Of a stretch of DNA of 26,976 bases, positions 1 through 6,840 are shown one piece after another (the stretch's first letter is position 1; the number at the start of each line of letters is the position of its first letter). The notes beneath the pieces were generated by a model that saw only the letters and a list, made by a program, of their open reading frames with translations, was not told where the DNA came from and did not search any database. Made by a program: the position numbers and the translations under genes. Source of the stretch: JAFDVL01 sp043736395 (lineage in GTDB: Bacteria; Acidobacteriota; Blastocatellia; RBC074); assembly GCA_043736395.1 (NCBI GenBank), contig JAYTCQ010000302.1, positions 1 through 26,976 on the forward strand, given 5' to 3'.

Positions 1-568
1 GTCCCCATTCGCCAAAAATTTGTCCAACAATCGTGTGACCAAAGACTACTAATTTTCCATCATATTCATTAAAGAATTTTCGATTGCGGCCCCACATTAA
101 CTCAGTACTGTCCGGGGAAAAGCTTGGATGTAAAAATGAACCGTCTGTCATTTTTGGCAAACTGGCATGGACGTAAATCGCGTGATCGTCTTCGTACCAG
201 TGCGGCAAAGATTCGATAAAATCAATATGATCCTGCGGAATATTAACGTTACCTTCTTCATCCGTATAACTTTTCAAACATTCCAGTCCCCCTGTTCTCA
301 GCCATCCCTCTGAAGCTTCTGAATGCGGCTTTGTCACGGAATTTAATAACATCACCTCATGGTTACCTTTGAGAATGACGACTGTTTCAGGAGCTTCCTG
401 TTTAAGCTGTATTGAGCGCTCCACTACTCCTTTAGAATTTTCGCCACGGTCTATGAGGTCACCAATTAAAACCAGGAAGTCCTCGTGTGGCCGATAATTC
501 ATGGTCACAAGAAGCTCGTTGAATAAATCTAATTTTCCGTGAATGTCTCCGACTGTCAGTGTTCTCAT
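1..568 (-). CDS. PPP-family serine/threonine phosphatase (3' end outside window)
   Basis: This is a calcineurin-like metallophosphoesterase that reads off the left edge, so the C-terminus is missing (189 codons visible). The translation starts MRTLTVGDIHG and carries the metal-binding series of PPP phosphatases in order: GDIHG (residues 7-11), GDLIDRG (about 33-39), GNHE (about 63-66), a VHAS segment and, near the edge, FGHT. GDxHG...GDxxDRG...GNHE is diagnostic of bacterial PrpA/ApaH-like protein phosphatases with a dinuclear metal centre. The ATG at 566-568 is chosen because the protein then begins directly with the first beta strand before GDIHG; no clear Shine-Dalgarno site precedes it. 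The gene diverges from pgsA across 114 bp. The substrate (phosphoprotein or diadenosine tetraphosphate) cannot be settled from sequence. Confidence 0.9.
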   Translation of the reverse strand, partial: MRTLTVGDIHGKLDLFNELLVTMNYRPHEDFLVLIGDLIDRGENSKGVVERSIQLKQEAPETVVILKGNHEVMLLNSVTKPHSEASEGWLRTGGLECLKSYTDEEGNVNIPQDHIDFIESLPHWYEDDHAIYVHASLPKMTDGSFLHPSFSPDSTELMWGRNRKFFNEYDGKLVVFGHTIVGQIFGEWG

Positions 569-601
569 AATGCTATTACTGAAATGCCGCTGCAATGCCC
601 T

Positions 602-629
602 TTGCAAAGTTTCTGCAAAAAGTTATATT
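602..629 (+). promoter_or_regulatory. Candidate sigma-70 promoter for pgsA
   Basis: TTGCAA (602-607) and TATATT (624-629) are separated by 16 bp. The -35 matches the consensus at 4 of 6 positions and the -10 at 5 of 6. It lies 54 bp upstream of the pgsA ATG at 683, in the spacer shared with the divergent phosphatase gene. No other candidate in the spacer is as good. Confidence 0.45.
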
Positions 630-651
630 CTCTACGAATAATAGAATATAA
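623..651. promoter_or_regulatory. 9-bp inverted repeat overlapping the pgsA -10 box
   Basis: TTATATTCT (623-631) and AGAATATAA (643-651) are perfect 9-bp arms separated by 11 bp. The left arm contains the -10 box, so the repeat surrounds the expected transcription start. This geometry suits a dimeric repressor operator or a 5' UTR hairpin. The AT-rich composition makes a chance match more likely than for a GC-rich palindrome. Confidence 0.35.
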
Positions 652-682
652 AAAACTACCGAATCATTTCAAGCCACCGACC

Positions 683-1243
683 ATGTCTTCAATATTAACT
701 CTTGCCAATTTATTGACGATCCTGCGATTGATTCTTACTCCGGTTTTTGTCACTGCTTTATACTACAAAAACTTCGGCTACGCCTTAGCTATTTTCTTTG
801 CGAGCGCAGTAACGGACGGATTAGATGGCTTAGCAGCCCGCGCCTTAAACCAAAAAACCCAGCTTGGCGCAATTCTCGACCCGATGGCGGATAAGTTATT
901 GCTCGTCACAGCTTTCATCGTTTGTTCGATGCCGCGTTTTACAGCACTCACTCCGATTCCCTTTTGGCTAACCGCCGCCGCTATCAGCCGTGATATTTTT
1001 ATCGTGGTTGGAGCCTTAATTATCAATATGGTCACGGGCTTTAGCGGATTTCGCCCTTCGATGCCTGGCAAAATTAATACGGTGATTCAATTGGGGACGA
1101 TTATTTTCTTTTTAGCCGCTAATGCCAGAGGCTGTTGTGAAACTTATTTGATCTGGTTGTATTATCTAACTTTTGGAATTACCGTATTTTCCGGACTCCA
1201 TTATGTTTTTCATGCGAATCGATTAATGACAAAAGAGGAGTAA
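683..1243 (+). CDS. pgsA: CDP-alcohol phosphatidyltransferase (PgsA-like)
   Basis: This integral membrane enzyme (186 aa) most likely makes phosphatidylglycerophosphate from CDP-diacylglycerol and glycerol-3-phosphate. The family signature DGxxARx8Gx3Dx3D is complete: D48, G49, A52, R53, G62, D66 and D70, with a further Asp at 45. Hydrophobic segments before and after the motif fit the usual six-helix fold. The reading frame is open upstream to about 539, but the ATG at 683 gives the typical start in which the protein opens with LANLLTILRLILTP, and it sits downstream of a plausible promoter. The stop codon overlaps the next ATG (TAATG), which implies translational coupling with the permease gene. 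The acceptor alcohol is inferred; other CDP-alcohol transferases share the motif. Confidence 0.88.
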   Translation: MSSILTLANLLTILRLILTPVFVTALYYKNFGYALAIFFASAVTDGLDGLAARALNQKTQLGAILDPMADKLLLVTAFIVCSMPRFTALTPIPFWLTAAAISRDIFIVVGALIINMVTGFSGFRPSMPGKINTVIQLGTIIFFLAANARGCCETYLIWLYYLTFGITVFSGLHYVFHANRLMTKEE

Positions 1244-2436
1244 TGAAGGATCAGGATCATACTTCGCCTCGTTCAAAAAGTCCCCTTGAATGGATGCGCT
1301 GGATTCCAGCGGTGCTGTTCGCAGGTCTGATTATAACGCTGCTTTTAATCGGAAGCCGCGTCATTCTCTTTCCGTTACTAAGTTCATTGGCATTGGCTTA
1401 CATGCTCGAGCCATTAGTCGAAGCGTTCGAACAACGCGGATGGTCGCGCAATTTATCCGTTCTGGCCACGCTGGTTTTGTCTTTTATTCTGCTAATTTTA
1501 GCTCTTATTTTCGTTATTCCAAGCCTCTGGTCGCAGCTCGTAAAATCGTATGAGCAATTGCCTAATGCCCTCGAAGCTGGACACCGTATTTTAGACCCGC
1601 TAATTGCTCAGCTCAAAACTACCAGCCCTCCAATCTATGAATTTATTCAATCTTTGTTGCAGAAATTCCGTTCGCCTGAACAACAGGCAGAGATTGGCGC
1701 AACGGTAGGTAAGTGGCTTCAGGGGGGATTATTTAAATTAGTAACTGCGACGTCTTCACTGCTTGATTTATTATTAATTCCTTTTTTTGTTTTTTACTTG
1801 CTCAGCGATTACCACAAAATGATCGCTCGCGTTGATAGTTGGGTTCCTCCGCGCTACCGCTCAACCGTTAGCGATCTGCTCAGTCGCATTAGTACAATAA
1901 TCTCTGCCTACGTTAGAAATCAACTGGTCATCGCGCTCGCCATGGGAGTTCTATACGCTCTTGGTTTTGCTATTTTGCGCGTTCCTTTGGCTTTAACGCT
2001 GGGATTAATCTCCGGCCTGCTCAATTTTATTCCCTACGTTGGCACGCTCACCGGAATGGTTCTTGCAGTTTCATTCAGCGCACTCAATGGGGCTGGAATA
2101 GGAAGAATCATCGGAATTTTGATAGTTTTTGTGATCGTACAAACTGTCGAAGGTTATTACCTGACACCAAAATTATTAGGTGAAAAGTTAAACTTGCATC
2201 CATTAGTTGTATTGCTGGGAATCGTTGTTGGGGGTAATTTATTCGGCTTAGTCGGGATTATTTTGGCAGTTCCAGTCATCGCCGCCGCTAGAGTAATTTT
2301 ACGATTTTTTGAGCAGGATATTTATCGAAATTCCAACTTTTATCGCCAAAAAACTATCGAAACCTCCCCAGATAAGAACTCACTTTCATCTCCTGAAAAA
2401 GATAACCACAATTTACAGAATAACTTACCTGCCTAA
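1243..2436 (+). CDS. AI-2E family (PF01594-type) permease
   Basis: A 397-residue polytopic membrane protein with paired hydrophobic helices at the N-terminus, a long helical soluble stretch around residues 85-155, and a cluster of helices from about 160 to 360. The segment GLISGLLNFIPYVG is the conserved hallmark of the AI-2E/YdiK/PerM/YtvI family. Members have been linked to autoinducer-2 export, Na+/H+ antiport and other substrates, so the transported molecule is unknown. The ATG overlaps the pgsA stop by one base and is preceded by GAGGAG inside the end of pgsA, so the two are co-translated. The C-terminal tail of about 35 residues is polar and probably cytoplasmic. Confidence 0.88.
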   Translation: MKDQDHTSPRSKSPLEWMRWIPAVLFAGLIITLLLIGSRVILFPLLSSLALAYMLEPLVEAFEQRGWSRNLSVLATLVLSFILLILALIFVIPSLWSQLVKSYEQLPNALEAGHRILDPLIAQLKTTSPPIYEFIQSLLQKFRSPEQQAEIGATVGKWLQGGLFKLVTATSSLLDLLLIPFFVFYLLSDYHKMIARVDSWVPPRYRSTVSDLLSRISTIISAYVRNQLVIALAMGVLYALGFAILRVPLALTLGLISGLLNFIPYVGTLTGMVLAVSFSALNGAGIGRIIGILIVFVIVQTVEGYYLTPKLLGEKLNLHPLVVLLGIVVGGNLFGLVGIILAVPVIAAARVILRFFEQDIYRNSNFYRQKTIETSPDKNSLSSPEKDNHNLQNNLPA

Positions 2437-2455
2437 ATTCGACTTAATCAAAATT

Positions 2456-2476
2456 CTTGACAACAACACACTCAAG
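2456..2476. promoter_or_regulatory. HAIR-like HspR operator
   Basis: CTTGACA (2456-2462), seven bases, then ACTCAAG (2470-2476). The HspR-associated inverted repeat (HAIR) consensus is CTTGAGT-N7-ACTCAAG; here the left half matches 5 of 7 positions, the right half 7 of 7, and the spacing is exact. The site covers the -35 box of the dnaK promoter and most of its spacer, where a bound repressor would block RNA polymerase. An HspR homologue is encoded at 6305-6700 in the same operon. Confidence 0.8.
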
Positions 2477-2485
2477 TTTTATACT
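2457..2485 (+). promoter_or_regulatory. Strong sigma-70 promoter of the dnaK operon
   Basis: TTGACA (2457-2462) matches the -35 consensus exactly. TATACT (2480-2485) matches the -10 at 5 of 6 positions, with a 17-bp spacer. The start would lie near 2492, giving a 5' UTR of about 105 nt before the dnaK ATG. Overlap with the HAIR-like site suggests that heat control acts by derepression rather than by an alternative sigma factor. Confidence 0.75.
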
Positions 2486-2539
2486 TTGACTGTATTGAGC
2501 AATGCAATTATATGTAATTATCTTAGATTTTGTAATCGC

Positions 2540-2556
2540 ATCGCTACTTTAGCGAT
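2540..2556 (+). other. Small hairpin in the dnaK 5' UTR
   Basis: ATCGCT (2540-2545) and AGCGAT (2551-2556) flank a 5-nt loop. It lies between the predicted transcription start and the GGAGG ribosome binding site (2589-2593). It could stabilise the message or act as a minor structural element; it does not cover the ribosome binding site, so a simple RNA thermometer is not supported. Confidence 0.3.
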
Positions 2557-2597
2557 TTACCAGAGATTAATTTAAGCCCTGGCTGTACGGAGGAAAA

Positions 2598-4523
2598 ATG
2601 AGCAAAGTTATTGGAATTGATTTAGGCACTACAAATTCGGTTGTGGCCATCATGGAAGGTGGAGAACCAATTGTATTAACAAATTCTGAAGGTGGAAGAA
2701 CTACCCCCTCAGTGGTTGGTTTTACGAAAGACGGAAACCGTTTAGTCGGACAGGTAGCCAAGCGTCAAGCTGTGACAAACCCCGAAAATACAGTTTATTC
2801 AATTAAGCGTTTTATGGGACGCCGCTATGATGAAGTTACTGACGAGATTAAGCAGGTTCCCTATAAAGTCGTTCAAGCTTCCAACGGCGATGTCCGCGTT
2901 AACATAGACGGAAAAGAATTCGCTCCGCCTGAAGTTTCAGCGATGATCCTGCAAAAACTGAAGTCAGCCGCCGAAGATTATCTCGGGCAAAAAGTTACGC
3001 AGGCAGTCATTACGGTTCCTGCATACTTCAATGACGCGCAACGGCAGGCGACCAAAGAAGCTGGAAAAATTGCCGGTCTTGAAGTGCTGCGCATCGTGAA
3101 TGAACCGACAGCCGCAGCGTTAGCCTACGGTCTGGACAAAAAGAAAGATGAGACCATTGCTGTGTTTGACTTCGGTGGCGGTACGTTTGACGTTTCGGTG
3201 CTGGAAGTTGGCGAAGGCGTAGTCGAAGTAAAATCCACCAACGGTGACACTCACCTGGGTGGTGATGACATTGATGAACGATTAATTCACTGGATTGGTG
3301 AAGAATTCAAGAAAGATCAGGGAATTGATCTTTCACAAGATAAAATGGCGCTACAGCGGCTGAAAGAAGCGGCGGAAAAAGCCAAGATTGAGCTTTCTTC
3401 TGCAATGGAAACTGAAATCAACCTGCCATTCATCACCGCAGACGCTTCCGGCCCCAAACACTTGGTACTGAAGTTAACTCGCGCGAAATTTGAATCGCTG
3501 GTTGACGATATTTTGCAACGCACTTTGGAACCTTGCCGTCAGGCCATTAAAGACGCCGGACTTGATGCCAGCAAAATTGATGAAGTCGTTCTGGTGGGCG
3601 GTTCGACGCGTATTCCGAAAATTCAGCAAATGGTGAAGGATTTCTTCGGTAAAGAGCCGAACAAATCTGTGAACCCTGACGAGGTCGTCGCGATTGGTGC
3701 AGGCGTTCAGGCTGGCGTTCTCGCGGGCGATGTCAAAGATTTATTGTTGCTGGACGTGACTCCGTTGTCGCTTGGAATTGAAACGCTCGGTGGAGTTTTC
3801 ACGAAACTCATCGAACGCAACACAACAATTCCGACCCGCAAATCAGAAGTCTTCTCGACGGCAACCGATAATCAAACATCTGTCGAAGTCCACGTTTTAC
3901 AAGGTGAACGTTCGATGGCGGGCGATAACAGGACGCTTGGCAAATTCCATTTAATCGGAATTCCCCCGGCTCCGCGTGGCATGCCTCAAGTTGAAGTGAC
4001 TTTTGATATTGATGCCAACGGCATCGTTAATGTTTCTGCTCGCGACACCGGCACCGGACGCGAACAGAAAATCACCATCACGGCTTCATCTGGATTAAGC
4101 AAAGATGAAATTGACAAGATGAAGAAAGATGCGGAAGCGCATTCGGAAGAAGATCAAAAGCGTCGTGATGCAATCGAGGCCCGAAATCGTCTTGATTCGC
4201 TGATTTACAACACTGAAAAGACGATTACTGATAACCGTGAAAAAATTGCGGTCGGAGTTGTCAGCGAAGCTGAAGCGGCTATCGCCGAAGCCAAGTCCGT
4301 GACTGAAACGGGCGATGCCAGCGCCGAAACTTTGAATGAAGCAACTGAGAAGCTCACCAAAGTCTCGCATAAAATCGCGGAATCGTTGTATCAAAGTGCT
4401 GCCTCAACAGAATCAGGCGAAGCTGCTGCCGGAGCTGCTGCCGGAGATGCAGGTCAGCCTTCAGCTTCCAATAACGACGACGTTATTGACGCTGAATACA
4501 TTGATGTAGATGAGAAAAAATAG
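2598..4523 (+). CDS. dnaK: Chaperone DnaK (Hsp70)
   Basis: Full-length cytoplasmic Hsp70 chaperone of 641 aa, the normal bacterial length. Visible features in order: N-terminal phosphate loop GIDLGTTNSVVA, the second phosphate motif DFGGGTFDVSVL (about residues 193-204), the hydrophobic interdomain linker DLLLLDVTPLSLG, the beta-sandwich substrate domain, the helical lid, an Ala/Gly-rich disordered stretch, and an acidic tail ending AEYIDVDEKK. A good ribosome binding site, GGAGG, lies at 2589-2593. It heads an operon with hsp20, dnaJ and hspR; grpE, often placed between dnaK and dnaJ, is not in this window. A HAIR-like operator upstream implies repression by HspR. The stop TAG is directly joined to a heptad-repeat palindrome. 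Confidence 0.99.
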   Translation: MSKVIGIDLGTTNSVVAIMEGGEPIVLTNSEGGRTTPSVVGFTKDGNRLVGQVAKRQAVTNPENTVYSIKRFMGRRYDEVTDEIKQVPYKVVQASNGDVRVNIDGKEFAPPEVSAMILQKLKSAAEDYLGQKVTQAVITVPAYFNDAQRQATKEAGKIAGLEVLRIVNEPTAAALAYGLDKKKDETIAVFDFGGGTFDVSVLEVGEGVVEVKSTNGDTHLGGDDIDERLIHWIGEEFKKDQGIDLSQDKMALQRLKEAAEKAKIELSSAMETEINLPFITADASGPKHLVLKLTRAKFESLVDDILQRTLEPCRQAIKDAGLDASKIDEVVLVGGSTRIPKIQQMVKDFFGKEPNKSVNPDEVVAIGAGVQAGVLAGDVKDLLLLDVTPLSLGIETLGGVFTKLIERNTTIPTRKSEVFSTATDNQTSVEVHVLQGERSMAGDNRTLGKFHLIGIPPAPRGMPQVEVTFDIDANGIVNVSARDTGTGREQKITITASSGLSKDEIDKMKKDAEAHSEEDQKRRDAIEARNRLDSLIYNTEKTITDNREKIAVGVVSEAEAAIAEAKSVTETGDASAETLNEATEKLTKVSHKIAESLYQSAASTESGEAAAGAAAGDAGQPSASNNDDVIDAEYIDVDEKK

Positions 4524-4593
4524 GTGGTCGGTGAACGGTGTTCAGTGGTCGGTAGTCCGATCACCGATCACCGATCACCGACTTCCGACCACC
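4523..4593. repeat. Heptad-repeat palindrome between dnaK and hsp20
   Basis: Ten consecutive 7-nt units run without a break from 4523 to 4592. The first five follow GGTGGTC/GGTGTTC types (4523-4557) and the last five follow CGATCAC (three exact copies, 4558-4578), CGACTTC and CGACCAC. The second half is roughly complementary to the first: GGTGGTCGG (4523-4531) pairs perfectly with CCGACCACC (4585-4593), and inner units pair at about 3-6 of 7 positions. The array starts in the last base of the dnaK stop codon and ends 5 bp before the hsp20 ATG, filling the entire spacer. Confidence 0.85.
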
Positions 4594-4598
4594 AATTT

Positions 4599-5027
4599 AT
4601 GCCACGTCAAACGCATTTTTTAAGTGATCTTGCCGCTCTCGAACAGCAGATAAATCAACTGTTCGAGAGTGCGCGCCATACGAACCAACCGACACGAAAT
4701 TCGTGGTCTCCGGCAGTGGACATCTACGAAACGACCGACAGCTTCGTCTTAACCGCCGAAGTTCCAGGTGTCACCAGCGAAGAAATTGACGTTAAAGTTG
4801 TAGACAATCAATTGACGCTGCGTGGCGAAAGACGCTGGGATCGCGACACGAGTGGCGAACAGTTTCACCGTCTCGAAAGTTCTTATGGAAAATTCGAGCG
4901 CAGTTTTAATCTTTCTGAGCGAATTGATACGAATCATATTACTGCCGCTATCGAACAAGGCGTATTAATCGTTAAGCTTCCCAAACGCGCTCCGCAGGTA
5001 AAGAAAATCCTGGTAGAAACTGAATAA
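4599..5027 (+). CDS. Small heat-shock protein, Hsp20/alpha-crystallin family
   Basis: ATP-independent holdase chaperone (142 aa) that would bind unfolding clients for later refolding by DnaK/DnaJ. The alpha-crystallin domain spans about residues 36-130, opening with SWSPAVDIYETTDSFVLTAE and closing with the conserved GVLIVKLPK (121-129). A C-terminal ILV triplet (137-139) stands in for the I-x-I oligomerisation motif. The frame is open back to a GTG at 4524, but that extension merely translates the heptad array, so the ATG at 4599 is chosen. There is no Shine-Dalgarno site before it: the palindrome ends 5 bp upstream. Position inside the dnaK operon implies HspR control. Confidence 0.95.
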   Translation: MPRQTHFLSDLAALEQQINQLFESARHTNQPTRNSWSPAVDIYETTDSFVLTAEVPGVTSEEIDVKVVDNQLTLRGERRWDRDTSGEQFHRLESSYGKFERSFNLSERIDTNHITAAIEQGVLIVKLPKRAPQVKKILVETE

Positions 5028-5081
5028 ATGACAATGATGCTTTGAAGCATTGCTCAATTATTTCGCCTTTATTATTCGCTT

Positions 5082-6230
5082 ATGTCTCAACGTGAAGATT
5101 ATTACGCCGTCCTCGGCGTCAAACGCGGTGCCGCTGAAGACGAAATAAAAAAGGCTTATCGGCGCCTTGCACGCAAATACCATCCTGATGTTAATCCCGG
5201 TGATAAAAGCTCCGAGGATAAATTCAAGAAAGTTTCCGAAGCCTACGACATCCTTTCCGATCCCAAGAAAAAAGAAGTGTACGATAAATACGGTTCTTAT
5301 TCCGATAATCTGCGTGATGCCGCCAGTCAGGGCGGTGCTGGCGGCGGCGCTGGATTTCCTCCAGGCTTTGATTTCAGTAACTACGATTTCAAGGGTGGTG
5401 GGCAAAGCGGAGGGCCAAACTTTAAAGATATTTTCGGAGATATTTTTACGGGTGGTGGTCAGAGCGAGTCGCGTGCGCGTCCGCAAATGCAACGCGGAGC
5501 TGATATTGAATTACCTGTCTCGTTGACCTTCGAAGAAGCCATTAACGGAATTAACAAAACTGTGACGCTCCGCCGCCATGATCTTTGCGCAAAATGTAAT
5601 GGCTCTGGTGAAAGTAATGGCGCATTAGTTTCCTGCCCGACCTGCCAGGGAACAGGTAAAGTTTCTGGTGGAGGTGGTTTTTTCAGTTTTGATCAGACAT
5701 GTCAGGATTGTCGTGGCTCAGGGAAAAAACGTCCGCCCTGCAATGAATGCTATGGAAAAGGAACAATCCCAAAAACCGAGACGGTAAGTTTTCGTATTCC
5801 TGCCGGAGTTGACACAGGTTCGCGCGTTCGCGTTGCAGGCAAAGGCGAATCAGGCAGGCGCGGGATGCCAACTGGTGATCTCTTCGTCATCACGAATGTA
5901 GCTCCGCACGCAATTTTTTCGCGCAAAGGCGATAACATTGAATGTACGATCCCGATTTCACTGACTGAGGCTGCGCTGGGAGCTAAAATCGAAGTCCCAA
6001 CTGTGAGTGGAAAAGCACAATTACGAATTCCACCCGGCACACAATCAGGACAACGATTTCGCTTACGTGAGAAAGGCGCACCAAGCCTGCGCAGTAATAC
6101 ACGTGGCGATCAATACGTTGAAGTCAAAGTGGTTTTGCCCAAAATCATTGACGAGGATTCAAAGGAACTGTTGCGACAATTCGCCAAACGCAATCCCGAA
6201 AATCCGCGTGAAGCGATGGGACTGGAATAA
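5082..6230 (+). CDS. dnaJ: Chaperone DnaJ (Hsp40)
   Basis: Class A J-protein of 382 aa, cochaperone that delivers clients to DnaK and stimulates its ATPase. The J domain (about 1-70) has the invariant HPD at 34-36. A Gly-rich region follows (about 83-130), then four zinc-binding CxxCxGxG motifs at about 169-176, 185-192, 207-214 and 220-227, and the C-terminal peptide-binding beta domains. All eight zinc cysteines are present. No Shine-Dalgarno site precedes the ATG; the 54-bp gap to hsp20 holds only a weak 6-bp hairpin near 5037-5050. The TAA stop is fused to another heptad palindrome, leading into hspR. Confidence 0.98.
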   Translation: MSQREDYYAVLGVKRGAAEDEIKKAYRRLARKYHPDVNPGDKSSEDKFKKVSEAYDILSDPKKKEVYDKYGSYSDNLRDAASQGGAGGGAGFPPGFDFSNYDFKGGGQSGGPNFKDIFGDIFTGGGQSESRARPQMQRGADIELPVSLTFEEAINGINKTVTLRRHDLCAKCNGSGESNGALVSCPTCQGTGKVSGGGGFFSFDQTCQDCRGSGKKRPPCNECYGKGTIPKTETVSFRIPAGVDTGSRVRVAGKGESGRRGMPTGDLFVITNVAPHAIFSRKGDNIECTIPISLTEAALGAKIEVPTVSGKAQLRIPPGTQSGQRFRLREKGAPSLRSNTRGDQYVEVKVVLPKIIDEDSKELLRQFAKRNPENPREAMGLE

Positions 6231-6303
6231 TTGCGGATTTACGATTGTGGATTTTGGAATAATAGATTTCCATCCGCAATCCGCGATCTGCGATCTGCAA
6301 TCG
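6230..6303. repeat. Heptad-repeat palindrome between dnaJ and hspR
   Basis: The left half consists of four 7-nt units of the type ATTNNGG (ATTGCGG, ATTTACG, ATTGTGG, ATTTTGG at 6230-6257). The right half has four units of the type GCRATCY/G (GCAATCC, GCGATCT twice, GCAATCG at 6276-6303). The halves are antiparallel-complementary at about 3-6 of 7 bases per unit. The array begins at the last base of the dnaJ stop and ends one base before the hspR ATG, so it is the whole spacer and leaves no room for a Shine-Dalgarno site. Confidence 0.85.
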
Positions 6304-6304
6304 T

Positions 6305-6700
6305 ATGAAGAAACGTACTAAAGGCTACACTATCAGTGCTGTTGCCGATCATTACGAAATTCATCAGCAAACGCTCCGGCTTTATGAGCGCGAAGGGCTG
6401 CTGAAACCGTCGCGCTCGGACGGTAACGTACGCCTTTACACCGAAACTGACATCGAACGTTTAGAGCTGATTTTAGGCCTGACGCGTGACCTCGGCGTGA
6501 ATCTCGCTGGCGTTGAAGTGATCCTCAATATGCGTGAAAAAATGGAGCAAATGCAGCAGGAATTCAACCGCTTCTTTGAATACATGCAACAATACATGGC
6601 GAACGCTGCGACACAGGAAAGCCCGAATCCCAAAGAAGCTCTCGTCCCCATTCGCAAGCCGATTATCTCCATTCGCAATTCCACGAAACACGTAAGTTAA
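6305..6700 (+). CDS. hspR: MerR-family heat-shock repressor HspR
   Basis: A 131-aa transcription regulator. The winged-helix DNA-binding domain begins GYTISAVADHYEIHQQTLRLYEREGLL (first half of a MerR domain) and continues to the family-specific RDLGVNLAGVEVIL (about 62-74); NLAGVE is typical of HspR rather than metal-sensing MerR proteins. A short coiled-coil/dimerisation helix rich in Met and Gln follows (about 76-98), then a polar tail. HspR proteins bind HAIR sites and use DnaK as corepressor; a HAIR-like site overlaps the dnaK promoter here, so negative feedback is expected. The ATG lies immediately after a heptad palindrome and has no Shine-Dalgarno site, suggesting low or coupled translation. 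Confidence 0.92.
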   Translation: MKKRTKGYTISAVADHYEIHQQTLRLYEREGLLKPSRSDGNVRLYTETDIERLELILGLTRDLGVNLAGVEVILNMREKMEQMQQEFNRFFEYMQQYMANAATQESPNPKEALVPIRKPIISIRNSTKHVS

Positions 6701-6704
6701 TCAT

Positions 6705-6758
6705 AGGTGCCAGGTGTCGGGTGTCAGTCCGACACTTCACACCTCACACCCGACACCT
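6705..6758. repeat. Heptad-repeat palindrome downstream of hspR
   Basis: Three 7-nt units of the type RGGTGYC (6705-6725), a 5-nt spacer AGTCC, then four units of the type SACACYY (6731-6758). Units 2-3 (6712-6725) pair with the last two (6745-6758) at 13 of 14 positions. An alternative register pairs GTGTC (6721-6725) with GACAC (6731-6735) over the 5-nt loop. It begins 5 bp after the hspR stop and may form the 3' end of the operon message, though there is no clean T-run after it. Confidence 0.85.
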
Positions 6759-6840
6759 TCTCAAAAGTTCTGCTGGAATATCCGCCGCGAGAAGACTAAG
6801 ATACATTCCTTAAGATCAGTCCCGCTCACCATTGAATATT

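Noticed and set aside
539..682. N-terminal extension of pgsA by 48 codons
   Set aside because: The extension covers the promoter candidate and the start of the divergent gene, and its sequence is Cys-rich and unlike PgsA; the ATG at 683 gives the usual family N-terminus.
2486..2597. RNA thermometer (ROSE or fourU) in the dnaK leader
   Set aside because: The only clear hairpin (2540-2556) does not include the GGAGG site, and HspR/HAIR control explains heat regulation.
2437..2597. CIRCE element for HrcA
   Set aside because: No TTAGCACTC-N9-GAGTGCTAA-like sequence is present upstream of dnaK.
4523..4593. CRISPR array
   Set aside because: Units are 7 nt with no spacers of 25-40 nt and no cas genes nearby.
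4524..4598. GTG-start extension of Hsp20
   Set aside because: It only translates the heptad palindrome; the family N-terminus begins at the ATG at 4599.
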